From Texcoconibacillus texcoconensis (GTDB taxonomy: Bacteria; Bacillota; Bacilli; Bacillales; Salisediminibacteriaceae), in assembly GCF_014202575.1 (NCBI RefSeq), contig NZ_JACHHB010000001.1, forward strand, positions 248,001-312,000: 64,000 nt of DNA, written 5' to 3'. Positions 1 to 8,305 of the stretch are shown in pieces. The translations under genes and the position numbers were made by a program. Every line of letters begins with the position of its first letter. The stretch's first letter is position 1. Under the pieces are notes generated by a model. The model was given only the letters and a program-made list of their open reading frames with translations, was not told the origin of the DNA and searched no databases.

Positions 1-883
1 TTCGAGAAGCCATACGATCCGGGTGGAAAGGCTCTAATGCATCAATCTTTTCACCCATACCGGCGAATTTAATCGGTGTATCGGTGACTGCTTTAATCGA
101 AATCGCTGCACCACCGCGCGTATCACCATCTAATTTCGTCATCACGACACCGGAAAGATCGAGTTGATTATTAAAACTGTCCGCAACATTAACAGCATCT
201 TGACCTGTCATCGCATCGACAACAAGGAGCACTTCTTCTGGCTCAGTGACAGCTTTAATGTTTTCTAGTTCTTCCATCAACTCTTCATCAACATGTAAAC
301 GTCCCGCTGTATCAATAATGACGTAATCATTGTGATTCGCTTTCGCTTCTTCCATCGCTTGTTTGGCAATGTCGACTGGATTCGCCTCGGTACCTAAAGA
401 GAACACTGGCATATCGAGTTGCTTACCCAATGTTTCTAATTGGTCGATGGCCGCTGGACGATAAACATCGGCCCCTACTAGGAGTGGTTTACGGTTATGA
501 TCCTTGCGAAGATGGTTCGCAAGTTTTGCCGTCGTCGTCGTCTTACCGGCACCTTGTAAACCAACCATCATGACCACTGTTGGTGGTTTATCGGCGACGT
601 TGATTTTACTTTGTTCGCCACCCATGAGCTCTTTAAGCTCATCATTAACGACTTTGATGACTTGTTGTCCGGGTGTGAGACTTTTCATTACTTCTTGTCC
701 TACAGCTCGCTCTTTCACCCGATTGACAAACTGTTTAACAACTTTAAAGTTTACGTCCGCTTCTAATAGGGCGAGGCGCACTTCTCGCATCATCTCTTTG
801 ACATCTGCTTCAGTGACTTTCCCTTTACCGCGGATTTTATCGAGCGTCCCTTGGAGTCGTTCAGCTAATCCTTCAAACGCCAT
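1..883 (-). CDS. ffh: Signal recognition particle GTPase Ffh (3' end outside window)
   Basis: Ffh is the protein subunit of the signal recognition particle. With 4.5S (scRNA) RNA it binds signal peptides on ribosomes and docks with FtsY at the membrane. About 294 N-terminal residues are visible, covering the N and G domains. The G1 loop GLQGAGKTTT lies near residue 110, followed by DTAGR and TKLDGDTRGG. The methionine-rich M domain that binds RNA and signal peptide lies beyond base 1. The ATG at 883 follows a GGAGG-type site and sits 11 bp after the ylxM stop, so the two are one transcript. The pair ylxM-ffh is conserved in Bacilli. Identity is certain; only the 3' end is missing. Confidence 0.98.
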   Translation of the reverse strand, partial: MAFEGLAERLQGTLDKIRGKGKVTEADVKEMMREVRLALLEADVNFKVVKQFVNRVKERAVGQEVMKSLTPGQQVIKVVNDELKELMGGEQSKINVADKPPTVVMMVGLQGAGKTTTTAKLANHLRKDHNRKPLLVGADVYRPAAIDQLETLGKQLDMPVFSLGTEANPVDIAKQAMEEAKANHNDYVIIDTAGRLHVDEELMEELENIKAVTEPEEVLLVVDAMTGQDAVNVADSFNNQLDLSGVVMTKLDGDTRGGAAISIKAVTDTPIKFAGMGEKIDALEPFHPDRMASR

Positions 884-894
884 GATGTTGCCTC

Positions 895-1224
895 CTATTC
901 TAGATTCTCAAGAGACTCAATCACCTGGTTGATCTCCGAAACGGAACTAGGATCCTCTGCAAGGCGTTTCAATTCATTGAATCCTTGCTTACGAGCTTCG
1001 TGCTTTTCAAGCAATCGAAGCTTCGACTCATAATCCTCGAGTTGCGCTTCCGTTCTGCGGATATTATCGTAAACAGCCTGGCGACTGACTTGGAAATGAT
1101 CCGCAATTTCACCTAACGACCAATCATCTTGATAATACATCGTCATGTATTGATCTTGTTTTTCGGTGAGTAGCGATTGATAAAAGTCATACAGAAGGTT
1201 GATTCTCACGGTCTTGTCGATCAT
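895..1224 (-). CDS. ylxM: YlxM family helix-turn-helix protein (UPF0122)
   Basis: This is a small (109 aa) sigma-region-4-like helix-turn-helix protein. The family always accompanies ffh and is thought to influence the SRP pathway, but its biochemical role is not settled. The body contains [20 protein letters not shown] and a helix-turn-helix around [21 protein letters not shown] chose the ATG at 1224. It has AAGGA 8 nt upstream, matches the usual family start, and lies downstream of a near-consensus promoter at 1265-1293. A longer reading frame up to 1293 would run through that promoter and is not credible. It is followed by ffh after 11 bp. Confidence 0.93.
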   Translation of the reverse strand: MIDKTVRINLLYDFYQSLLTEKQDQYMTMYYQDDWSLGEIADHFQVSRQAVYDNIRRTEAQLEDYESKLRLLEKHEARKQGFNELKRLAEDPSSVSEINQVIESLENLE

Positions 1225-1264
1225 TGACATCATCCTTGTTAAGTGAAAAACCTTTACACATGAA

Positions 1265-1293
1265 AATATACATGAATCAACCTTCACTGTCAA
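1265..1293 (-). promoter_or_regulatory. SigA-type promoter for ylxM-ffh
   Basis: On the minus strand a perfect -35 TTGACA (1288-1293) is separated by 17 bp from -10 TATATT (1265-1270). It lies in the 95-bp gap between ftsY and ylxM, about 40 bp ahead of the ylxM start. It shows that ylxM-ffh can be transcribed independently of smc-ftsY. Confidence 0.85.
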
Positions 1294-1319
1294 GTGGGTA
1301 CTAAAATCCCTAGTAATAT

Positions 1320-2327
1320 TTACGTAGACGTTTCTTCCTCATCATCTTCTTCACCGTTTACCAAGTCAGCAAAAAGACCATGAACATACTGTTCCGCATC
1401 AAAGGTCTGCAAGTCATCCATCCCTTCACCTAAACCAACGAGCTTAACTGGGATATCCAATTCCTGGCGAATCGCAAGGACAATCCCACCTTTTGCGGTA
1501 CCATCAAGCTTTGTCAACGCAATTCCTGAAACATCTGTTGCCTCAGAAAACGTCTTCGCTTGCGAAAGTGCATTTTGTCCAGTCGTCGCATCAAGTACGA
1601 GCAGTACTTCGTGTGGTGCATCAGGGATTTCGCGGCTGATGACGCGCTTGACCTTTTCTAGCTCCTTCATTAAGTTCACTTTGTTTTGCAGACGGCCTGC
1701 GGTATCACATAACAAAACATCCACTTGACGTGATTTTGCGGCTTGAATGGCATCATACATAACCGCAGCTGGATCAGAACCTTCTTGTTGCTTGATTGTA
1801 TCAACACCGACGCGTTCGCCCCATACACTCAATTGTTCAATCGCACCTGCACGAAACGTATCGCCTGCGGCTAGAAGTACAGATTTCCCCTCTTCTTTAA
1901 AGCGGTGGGCTACCTTCCCAATTGTCGTCGTCTTCCCAACACCATTGACACCAACAAACAAAATCACTGTCATTTCATCTTCTTTCACATTAAGAGCATT
2001 TTCACTGTCATCTTTTTGTAAACGTTCAGCTAGCTTTTCAGAGATTAAAGGCTGAATATCTTTTGCGTCTTTAATGTTTTGCCTTTTCGCTTCGCCACGT
2101 AAATCATCAATCAGTTCCATGACCGTATTCACGCCCACATCAGCAGAGATAAGTAAGTCTTCGAGTTCTTCGAAAAACTCCTCATCCACTGTACGATAAC
2201 GACTCACGAGGTCATTCATTTTTGAAACGAAGGACTCTCTCGTTTTTGAAAGGCCATTTTTAAATTTTTCAGTAACAGAATCAGTTTGACCTGTAATCTT
2301 TTCTTTTAATTTTTTAAAAAAACTCAT
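1320..2327 (-). CDS. ftsY: SRP receptor GTPase FtsY
   Basis: FtsY is the membrane-associated SRP receptor that forms a GTPase heterodimer with Ffh and hands nascent membrane proteins to SecYEG. It has 335 aa. A short basic N-terminus ([11 protein letters not shown]) is followed by the N domain. The G domain has G1 [10 protein letters not shown] near residue 127, DTAGR near 209 and TKLDG near 273. It has the short A-region usual in Bacilli and ends in an acidic tail ([10 protein letters not shown]). The ATG at 2327 overlaps the smc stop by 4 bp (ATGA) and has GGAGG 7 nt upstream inside smc, so the two genes are translationally coupled. Confidence 0.97.
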   Translation of the reverse strand: MSFFKKLKEKITGQTDSVTEKFKNGLSKTRESFVSKMNDLVSRYRTVDEEFFEELEDLLISADVGVNTVMELIDDLRGEAKRQNIKDAKDIQPLISEKLAERLQKDDSENALNVKEDEMTVILFVGVNGVGKTTTIGKVAHRFKEEGKSVLLAAGDTFRAGAIEQLSVWGERVGVDTIKQQEGSDPAAVMYDAIQAAKSRQVDVLLCDTAGRLQNKVNLMKELEKVKRVISREIPDAPHEVLLVLDATTGQNALSQAKTFSEATDVSGIALTKLDGTAKGGIVLAIRQELDIPVKLVGLGEGMDDLQTFDAEQYVHGLFADLVNGEEDDEEETST

Positions 2328-5300
2328 CGCGTTTCCTCCAATCGTTTTTGTTCATTCGATTCTATCAGCTCACCTGCTTCTTCTAAACGAACAGATACAA
2401 GCTTGGATACGCCTGATTCTTGCATCGTTATACCGTAAAGTACATCTGCTGCTTCCATTGTCCCTTTTCGGTGTGTCACAACGATAAATTGGGTATTTTC
2501 ACTAAACGTATTTAAATATTGCGCAAAACGAACAACATTCGCCTCATCTAACGCCGCTTCCACCTCATCTAAAATACAAAACGGAACTGGTCGAACCTTC
2601 AGTATTGAAAACAGTAATGCAATTGCTGTTAGCGCCCGCTCACCGCCAGATAAAAGGGCAAGGTGCTGCAATTTCTTCCCTGGCGGCTGGGCAATAATAT
2701 CGACACCTGTATTCAATAAGTCTTCAGGGTCGGTTAACAGTAAGTCTGCTTGTCCACCTCCGAAGAGTTCAACAAACACTTGTTGAAACTGTTCTTTAAT
2801 TTGCTCGAACGTTCTCTGAAAGCGTTTCGTCATTTCTTCATCCATTTCTGAGATGACACGATGAAGTGTATCTTTTGCTTCTAGTAAATCTTGCTTCTGG
2901 TTGAGTAAAAACTCATAACGTTCATACACACGTTCGTACTCTTCAATGGCGCCCAAATTAACCGTACCAAGCTCATCAATACCCCATTTAATCAACTTCA
3001 CTTGCTCCCGAGCGTCCTCGAGATCTAACGTCAAGGAAAATTGCTCTCTCGCTGCTTCGAACGTTAGTTCATAATCTCCTTCTAATTTCTGCAAGCGATG
3101 ATCCAACTCTACGTCCAGTCGGTTGATTTTTACATCCAATTGGTTGGTTTGTTCGTCATATTGTTTCAATGTCCGGCGTGCTTCTTTTAATTCACGCTCC
3201 AAGTCATCGTGCGCTTGCTGCCGTTCAAGACGCTCTTGACGGCGGTGGGAAATGAGCGTCGTCGTCTTTTCCTTTTCTTGACGCTTAACTTCAACATTTT
3301 CATTTAACGAATCGAACGTCTCTTCTTCGTCCCCTTTATCATCTAAAGCACGTAAAGTTTCTTGTTTTTCTTCCAGTGACGCTTCAATTTCCGTTTTTTC
3401 TTCCTTTAACCTCGCCAACATCTCCTGCTGGTGTTGAAGCTGTTCTTGTTCTTTAGCTTGTTGAATTTTTAAGTCTGTCACTGATTGACGAAGTTCTTCT
3501 TTCGATGACTGCTTGATTGCTTGCTGTTCTGAATGGCGTTGAATCTCTGCATCGATTGATTCAGCTTTTTCACTCACATCGGTCAGTTTTTCTTCTAACT
3601 CTGCAATACGTGTTCGTTTTTCTTCATCATCTTTTTCAAACTCTTGCTTCTCTTGATCAAATAAAGATAAACGATCATTATAATTGCTCGCTTCCATCTC
3701 TAGCGTTTGTAAACGACTTTTCGCTTCTTGTTCCTGTACACGTGTCTCTTCTCCAAGCGCTCGATAACGCTCGAGCTCTTCTTCTAAGAGGGTGCGCTTC
3801 TCTTTGATTTCTGCGATCTGTTTTTGGTGTTTATCGATGGAGGAGTCGATCTCCTTTAAATCATGATCAAGTTGTTCCATTTCCCTCTGCCGACCGAGTA
3901 ATTGGCTATTTTGCCGTTTAACACTACCGCCAGTCATTGAACCACCTGGGTTAATGACGTCTCCTTCTAAGGTCACAATTCGATAACGATACCGGATTTG
4001 TTTCGCTAAACGTTGTGCCCCTTTTACATCTGTCGCTACAATGACGTTACCAATTAAGTTCGCAACGACTGGTTCGTACACGTCGTCATATTGAACGAGT
4101 GATTTCGCAACACCGACAAACGACTCATCGTTTGTAAGTATGTCTTCTTCATATGATGAGATTTTCCGCGGTTTCATCACATCCAAAGGTAAAAATGTTG
4201 CCCGACCAAGACGCCGCTGTTTTAGATACTGAATAGAATCTCGACCCGTTTTTTCATCTTGTACGACGACATGTTGTTGGGCAGCACCTAAAGCCATTTC
4301 AAGCGCCTGTTCATAACGTTGCTCGACATGAATCAGTTCCGCAACAGCGCCATGAATCCCCGAAAATTGACCGTCTCGTTGTTTCAACATTTCCTTAACA
4401 CCTTGAAAGAATCCACTATAATCTTGTTGCATTTCTTCTAACACGTCTTTACGTGAACGCAATTGTTGTGCACGTTGGTGTTGATCATAAAGTTTCTTTT
4501 CTTCGTCTTCATAGGTGCGTTCGTGGCGCTTCAAATTGGCTTCAATTTCTTTATATTCACGATAATATTCATCGATTTTTTCTTGAACTGAAGCAATTTG
4601 TTTCTGTTGCTCATCTATTTCATTTTGGACATGTTGGCGCTTTTCTAAAATGTCCTTATGGTCTTTTTCAAGGCGCTCATATTTAACACGCTGTTTTTCC
4701 TTTTGGTCACTTAAGTAGCGAATTTCATTTCGAATCGATGCTTGTTCATTGAGAAGGTCGATATACTCCGCCTTTCGTGTTTCGATATCGACACTTGCCT
4801 GCTTATCCATCTCTTCTAGTTGCTGATTTTCAGCGTTTAGTTTTCTTATCAACTCCTTGAGTTGATTTTCACGCTGATTCGTTACTTCTGATTGTGTTTC
4901 AATATCTTGCTCAAGGCGTGTTTTTTCTTGGTGTAACTTGGCGATGTCTTGTTCATACTGATCGCGATTTTCTTCAGCGTGCTTTTTTCTTTCTTTAATT
5001 AGAGCTCGTTTTCCTTCAGCCTTTTCTAAACCTTCACTCGTTGTTAGAAGTACACTTTGCAATTCCTCGATAGAATCGTCTAATGTTTGAATATCAGTAC
5101 GCATTCCCTCAAGTTTTGCTTCACTCTCTTGAACTTTCGTATGCCAAGATTGATATGTATCTGCTAACTGTTTACGATTTTCTTTTTCCGCAACCCACTG
5201 CTCATGAAGTTGCTCGATTTCTTTGACAAGTAAACCAACTTCAACTTGTTTTAATTCTTCTGTCTTCGCAAGGTACTCTTTGGCAACGGATGCTTGTTCT

Positions 5301-5917
5301 TCAAGAGGTTTCACTTGCGTTTCTAACTCATGTAAAATATCTTCCACGCGATAGAGGTTTTCCTCTGTCTCAGTAAGCTTTTTTTCTGCTTTCGTTTTAC
5401 GTGTTTTATATTTTAATACACCAGCTGCTTCTTCAAATATTGCCCGGCGCTCATCTGCTTTGCTACTTAATATTTCCTCTACTTTCCCTTGTCCAATAAC
5501 GGAATACGCTTCTTTTCCTAGACCCGAATCCATAAATAAGTCGATCACGTCTTTTAAGCGACAAGGGTGGTTATTGATTAAATATTCACTATCTCCAGAG
5601 CGATAAACGCGTCGGGTGACACTTACTTCACTATAATCTATCGCTAAGTAATGATCGCTATTATCTAACGTTAACGTTATTTCTGCTACATTTAGCGGTT
5701 TCCGAGTGTCACTTCCTGAAAAAATGACATCTTCCATTTTTGAACCGCGTAAGTTCTTTGCTGATTGTTCTCCTAAAACCCAACGAACAGCGTCAGATAT
5801 ATTACTTTTCCCGCTTCCATTGGGCCCAACAACTGCCGTTAAACCAGGAACGAAATCAATCGTTCGTCTGTCGGCAAAAGATTTAAAACCTACTAAGTCT
5901 AATTGTTTGAGGAACAA
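2324..5917 (-). CDS. smc: Chromosome condensation/segregation ATPase SMC
   Basis: SMC is the ATPase core of the ScpA-ScpB condensin that organises the chromosome from the origin. Read from the TTG at 5917 it has 1197 aa, close to the usual 1186. The N-terminal head carries Walker A GPNGSGKSN near residue 32. Two very long, Glu/Lys/Gln-rich coiled coils flank a globular hinge at roughly 500-690 that has a Gly-rich PGGSMTGGS segment. The C-terminal head has the ABC signature LLSGGERAL and Walker B FCILDEVEAALD. The start is TTG: GAGGTG (5925-5930) lies 7 nt upstream and the protein then begins (M)FLKQLD like B. subtilis SMC. A further in-frame TTG at 5932 lacks room for a ribosome site. Confidence 0.97.
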   Translation of the reverse strand: MFLKQLDLVGFKSFADRRTIDFVPGLTAVVGPNGSGKSNISDAVRWVLGEQSAKNLRGSKMEDVIFSGSDTRKPLNVAEITLTLDNSDHYLAIDYSEVSVTRRVYRSGDSEYLINNHPCRLKDVIDLFMDSGLGKEAYSVIGQGKVEEILSSKADERRAIFEEAAGVLKYKTRKTKAEKKLTETEENLYRVEDILHELETQVKPLEEQASVAKEYLAKTEELKQVEVGLLVKEIEQLHEQWVAEKENRKQLADTYQSWHTKVQESEAKLEGMRTDIQTLDDSIEELQSVLLTTSEGLEKAEGKRALIKERKKHAEENRDQYEQDIAKLHQEKTRLEQDIETQSEVTNQRENQLKELIRKLNAENQQLEEMDKQASVDIETRKAEYIDLLNEQASIRNEIRYLSDQKEKQRVKYERLEKDHKDILEKRQHVQNEIDEQQKQIASVQEKIDEYYREYKEIEANLKRHERTYEDEEKKLYDQHQRAQQLRSRKDVLEEMQQDYSGFFQGVKEMLKQRDGQFSGIHGAVAELIHVEQRYEQALEMALGAAQQHVVVQDEKTGRDSIQYLKQRRLGRATFLPLDVMKPRKISSYEEDILTNDESFVGVAKSLVQYDDVYEPVVANLIGNVIVATDVKGAQRLAKQIRYRYRIVTLEGDVINPGGSMTGGSVKRQNSQLLGRQREMEQLDHDLKEIDSSIDKHQKQIAEIKEKRTLLEEELERYRALGEETRVQEQEAKSRLQTLEMEASNYNDRLSLFDQEKQEFEKDDEEKRTRIAELEEKLTDVSEKAESIDAEIQRHSEQQAIKQSSKEELRQSVTDLKIQQAKEQEQLQHQQEMLARLKEEKTEIEASLEEKQETLRALDDKGDEEETFDSLNENVEVKRQEKEKTTTLISHRRQERLERQQAHDDLERELKEARRTLKQYDEQTNQLDVKINRLDVELDHRLQKLEGDYELTFEAAREQFSLTLDLEDAREQVKLIKWGIDELGTVNLGAIEEYERVYERYEFLLNQKQDLLEAKDTLHRVISEMDEEMTKRFQRTFEQIKEQFQQVFVELFGGGQADLLLTDPEDLLNTGVDIIAQPPGKKLQHLALLSGGERALTAIALLFSILKVRPVPFCILDEVEAALDEANVVRFAQYLNTFSENTQFIVVTHRKGTMEAADVLYGITMQESGVSKLVSVRLEEAGELIESNEQKRLEETR

Positions 5918-6105
5918 TGACGTACACCTCAACTTTTCAATGAATCCACCGCAAGAACGGCGTTTTTTAACTGTTATATCTTATCACAAACGTGACATAG
6001 AATGAAGGTTGTTCTTTATAAAAGCGAATTGAAGGAAAAATTGCATAAGATTACAATGAAAAACGATTTCGTTTTCGGACATGTGTATTTTTTGTGTCGC
6101 AGTCA

Positions 6106-6114
6106 TGTTATACT
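6106..6114 (+). promoter_or_regulatory. Extended -10 element upstream of yfkK-like gene
   Basis: TGT-TATACT forms an extended -10 (TGn then TATACT at 6109-6114), about 42 bp before the yfkK-like start. The -35 region is weak. A short palindrome, AAACGATTTCGTTT, lies at about 6061-6074, a position where a regulator could bind, but there is no evidence of one. Confidence 0.45.
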
Positions 6115-6155
6115 ACAAAAAATCACGCAGTTGTGAAAGGAAAGGGTGTTAACAA

Positions 6156-6377
6156 ATGGATCTACAACAAAAAAATGAAGAAAACTTAACTCACATGGTT
6201 GAAGCTATTCGAAAAAAACTTCAAGTCGTCAATGCCCAAGCATTAGACCCGGATGTGATTAGTCTTGATAAATATGATGATGTCAAGGAAATGTACGACA
6301 TGGTGATGAAATCTGAACGCATCAGCGTAAGCGAAATGGACGCAATCGTAGCCGAATTCGGCAAATGGCGCAAGTAA
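6156..6377 (+). CDS. yfkK: YfkK-like UPF0435 / DUF1128 family protein
   Basis: This small acidic protein of 73 aa is found across Bacillaceae and has no known function. The sequence, with LQVVNAQALDPDVISLDKYD and EMYDMVMKSERISVSEMDAI, is helical and soluble, without cysteines or membrane segments. The ATG at 6156 follows an AAAGGGTG purine-rich site. It is on the plus strand between the minus-strand genes smc and rnc, which are adjacent in B. subtilis, so it has been placed here by rearrangement. A repeat array begins 2 bp after its stop and may serve as its 3' end. The family assignment is from memory of conserved residues and would be settled by a Pfam DUF1128 search. Confidence 0.8.
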   Translation: MDLQQKNEENLTHMVEAIRKKLQVVNAQALDPDVISLDKYDDVKEMYDMVMKSERISVSEMDAIVAEFGKWRK

Positions 6378-6378
6378 C

Positions 6379-6502
6379 AAGAAAAGCTGAAGCGCCTCGA
6401 TCACGAGCGACAAGTGCTGGAAGGACTTTGCAAGAAGGCGCTTTTTGCCTTCTGAAAAGGCCTGAAGCAACCTCGAGCTCGTAGGCGCTGAAGCTAGACA
6501 AC
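6379..6502 (+). repeat. Hairpin repeat type B, copy 1
   Basis: This is a 124-bp element starting 2 bp after the yfkK-like stop. The outer arms pair: AGCGCCT (6391-6397) and ACGAGC (6403-6408) with GCTCGT (6477-6482) and AGGCGCT (6483-6489). An inner hairpin pairs AGAAGGC (6433-6439) with GCCTTCT (6447-6453). It ends in GAAGCTAGACAA. Similar GCGCCT...AGCTAGACA elements recur between genes in many Bacillaceae genomes, from memory; their function is unknown. Strand is arbitrary. Confidence 0.75.
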
Positions 6503-6705
6503 AAAAAAAGCGAAAGGCGCTTGAATATCGGCGACAAGCACTGCCTCTTCCTCTTCTAGCATTGCTTTGTAGCGTATCCGTCGAGGCAAATCGAAGCTTA
6601 ACCGCCGGTGTAACGCTCTTTGGACTAGCGGGGAAGTAAAGGCGCTTTTTGCCTTCTGAAAAGGCCTGAAGTGACCTCGAGCCGATAGCGCCTGTAGCTA
6701 GACAA
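6503..6705 (+). repeat. Hairpin repeat type B, copy 2 (with internal insertion)
   Basis: This copy lies head to tail with copy 1. It shares CGACAAGC, the segment GGCGCTTTTTGCCTTCTGAA, AAGGCCTGAAG and the terminal AGCTAGACAA. The outer arms are AGGCGCT (6515-6521) with ATCGGC (6527-6532), and GCCGAT (6681-6686) with AGCGCCT (6687-6693). The arm sequences differ from copy 1 but are still mutually complementary. About 80 bp of unrelated sequence (about 6543-6635) separates the CGACAAGC segment from the inner hairpin. Confidence 0.7.
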
Positions 6706-6736
6706 TAAGAAAAGCTGAAGCGCCTCGCACACGAGC
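6706..6736 (+). repeat. Hairpin repeat type B, 5' fragment (copy 3)
   Basis: The sequence AAGAAAAGCTGAAGCGCCTCG followed by CACACGAGC repeats the first 30 bases of copy 1. It then stops abruptly where the type A element begins. The 3' arm is missing, which suggests truncation by the neighbouring element or by deletion. Confidence 0.65.
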
Positions 6737-6741
6737 ATTCA

Positions 6742-6921
6742 ATGGACACTGATTCCGTTATTTACCTCAAAAACACATCTTTTTGGAGTATGGCGGACAT
6801 ATGTTCCGTTATTATCCTCATTTCAGTTTCTTTATCGATGTTTCTTCATAAATAACGGATTCTATGTCCGTCAAACCGATAAAAAAGCTTATTTTCAGAC
6901 ATTAACGGAACCAGTGTCCAC
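6742..6921. repeat. Nested inverted repeat type A, locus 1
   Basis: Four copies of a 20-bp module, roughly GGACATANGTTCCGTTATT, are arranged forward-forward-reverse-reverse: 6744-6763, 6794-6813, 6851-6870 and 6901-6920. The outer pair (first and fourth) and the inner pair (second and third) are complementary. Either strand can therefore fold into a long two-step hairpin. The same plan occurs at 28597-28777. No coding potential is seen. Confidence 0.85.
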
Positions 6922-7000
6922 TTATCAAATTTTCCGCCTCCAGCAAATACAAACTCTCGAGTAACCCTGGGGTTTTACAATCCCATTCATCTAATCACAG

Positions 7001-7058
7001 AAAAAAAGGGCTGACACCTCCATGGCGTAACGTCTAGAGGAGTCGGACCCTTTTTTTG
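7001..7058 (-). terminator. Rho-independent terminator after rnc
   Basis: A run of A, AGGGCTGACACCTC, a loop, GAGGAGTCGGACCCT and a run of T form a long stem flanked by A and T tracts on both sides. It can therefore terminate in both directions. It ends the acpP-rnc transcript just past the rnc stop. Confidence 0.8.
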
Positions 7059-7066
7059 TTTCTATA

Positions 7067-7852
7067 CTATTCCTTATTGTGTGAGACTTTCGATAAGGCT
7101 CGTTGTGCAGCTTGCTGCTCTGCCTCTTTTTTCGAACGTCCAACACCCTCTCCTAGCTTTTCTTCATCTAGCCAAACTTCAGAGACAAACTCTCGACAGT
7201 GTGCTGGACCTTTTTCTTGCACAATATGGTATTCAAGTGTACCGTGACGGTCTTGTTGAATAAACTCTTGTAGTTGGCTTTTATAATCCATCCTATGAGA
7301 AAAAGCACCTTCTTGAATTTTTGGATAAACGGTCTTCTCTAAAAATGTATAAACAGCTTCCATACCTAAATCTAAATAAAGAGCACCGACAAAGGATTCA
7401 AAAACATCTGCTAACAATGCAGAACGATCACGTCCCCCTGTCATCTCTTCACCTTTACCTAAGAAGACGTATTCACCAAAGGATAAATCGTTGGCAATCG
7501 TAGCTAACGACGGTTCACAAACGATTGCTGCTCGAAGCTTCGTCATTTCTCCTTCACTCATTTTATCAAACGTCTTAAATAGGTATTGAGATATCGCTAA
7601 TTCTAAGACAGCATCTCCTAAAAATTCTAGCCTTTCATTGTCGTCAAATGTGCGGATGTGATGCTCATTCACATAGGATGAATGGGTAAAAGCTTGAATG
7701 AACAATTCAACACGTTCACACTCAATGCCTACCGAACGTAAAAACTGTTTGTATTTGGACTTTTGCGCATTCGTTACTTGCATCTTTTTTGTTGATCGTT
7801 TCGACGGTCTTCTACGGACTTTTCTAGACGACTGTTGCATGAGTACCCCCAT
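7067..7852 (-). CDS. rnc: Ribonuclease III
   Basis: RNase III is the double-strand-specific endoribonuclease that processes rRNA precursors and scRNA. It has about 261 aa. A basic N-terminal extension ([14 protein letters not shown]) precedes the catalytic RNase III domain with the signature [14 protein letters not shown], which holds the Mg2+-binding acidic residues. A C-terminal double-stranded RNA-binding domain ends in [15 protein letters not shown]. Start choice is uncertain: a TTG at 7855 and ATGs at 7852 and 7840 are all in frame, with AAGGA or GGGGG as candidate ribosome sites. It lies downstream of acpP as in B. subtilis. Here, however, smc does not follow directly; the yfkK-like/repeat island intervenes. 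Confidence 0.95.
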   Translation of the reverse strand: MGVLMQQSSRKVRRRPSKRSTKKMQVTNAQKSKYKQFLRSVGIECERVELFIQAFTHSSYVNEHHIRTFDDNERLEFLGDAVLELAISQYLFKTFDKMSEGEMTKLRAAIVCEPSLATIANDLSFGEYVFLGKGEEMTGGRDRSALLADVFESFVGALYLDLGMEAVYTFLEKTVYPKIQEGAFSHRMDYKSQLQEFIQQDRHGTLEYHIVQEKGPAHCREFVSEVWLDEEKLGEGVGRSKKEAEQQAAQRALSKVSHNKE

Positions 7853-7891
7853 CAATCCTTCTCGTAATCATTAGCCTTTATATTCTAGTTA

Positions 7892-7956
7892 GGCTGACTC
7901 TCTTTCCCACCGTAGCCCAACGTTCGGACGAAAAGAGGGAGTAAGAGAGTCAGCCT
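7892..7956 (-). terminator. Inverted repeat between acpP and rnc
   Basis: GGCTGACTCTCTT and AAGAGAGTCAGCC form a perfect 13-bp stem with a large loop that can itself partly fold. The following sequence has no T run on the minus strand. It may act as a processing or partial termination site between acpP and rnc rather than a full terminator. Confidence 0.5.
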
Positions 7957-7971
7957 TTCAAACTCCTAACA

Positions 7972-8205
7972 CTATTGTTGACTTTCTATGTATTGAATGA
8001 CGTCACCAACAGTGGCGATTTTTTCAGCATCTTCATCAGAAATTTCCATGTCGAATTCATCTTCCAATTCCATAACGAGTTCAACAACGTCTAAGGAGTC
8101 TGCTCCTAAATCCTCTTTGAAAGTCGCTTCTGGTTTAATATCTGCTTCGTCTACACCAAGACGATCTGTAACGATTTTTGCAATGCGGTCTAAAGTTGTA
8201 GCCAT
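7972..8205 (-). CDS. acpP: Acyl carrier protein
   Basis: Acyl carrier protein carries growing fatty acyl chains as thioesters on 4'-phosphopantetheine. It has 77 aa. The attachment site is Ser37 in [11 protein letters not shown], and the rest is the classic acidic four-helix sequence. The ATG at 8205 ([11 protein letters not shown]) has AGGAGG 8 nt upstream; the in-frame ATG at 8214 sits too close to that site. It follows fabG after about 100 bp, which contains a TATAAT, so it can be expressed beyond the FapR operon. Confidence 0.98.
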   Translation of the reverse strand: MATTLDRIAKIVTDRLGVDEADIKPEATFKEDLGADSLDVVELVMELEDEFDMEISDEDAEKIATVGDVIQYIESQQ

Positions 8206-8226
8206 TTCATTCACCTCCTCTCAGTA

Positions 8227-8232
8227 ATTATA
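8227..8232 (-). promoter_or_regulatory. Possible -10 box for acpP
   Basis: TATAAT on the minus strand, about 22 bp ahead of the acpP start. No clear -35 at 16-18 bp spacing is visible, so this is tentative. An acpP-specific promoter is expected from B. subtilis. Confidence 0.4.
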
Positions 8233-8305
8233 GGATAAACATCAACAAAAAACTAGATCCTTATTTTTGATATTTACTATTTTTATCATGAGTAAACATA
8301 AAAGT

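Noticed and set aside
504-932. Plus-strand frame opposite ffh, and many similar frames opposite smc, ileS, carB and others
   Set aside because: These are antisense shadows of strong coding genes, with no ribosome sites and with low-complexity Ser/Leu-rich products.
1290-1315. TTTAGTACCCA upstream of ylxM, resembling the FapR core TTAGTACCT
   Set aside because: It matches only half of the site, it lies upstream of a strong promoter instead of over it, and ylxM-ffh is not a lipid operon.
6061-6074. Palindrome AAACGATTTCGTTT, with a similar AACGATTTCGTT at about 51463
   Set aside because: Two occurrences in unrelated settings are too few to call an operator; the second lies inside the pyr leader, where it may be part of RNA folding.
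6243-6749. Minus-strand frame of 168 codons across the yfkK-like gene and the type B repeats, with a repeated LLQAFSEGKKRL motif
   Set aside because: The repeated peptide is just the translated type B repeat, and the frame is antisense to a real gene. It has no ribosome site. Frames like this are commonly mis-annotated from this repeat.
6379-6921. CRISPR array
   Set aside because: The repeats are of two kinds, include inverted copies and have unequal spacing, and there are no cas genes in the window.
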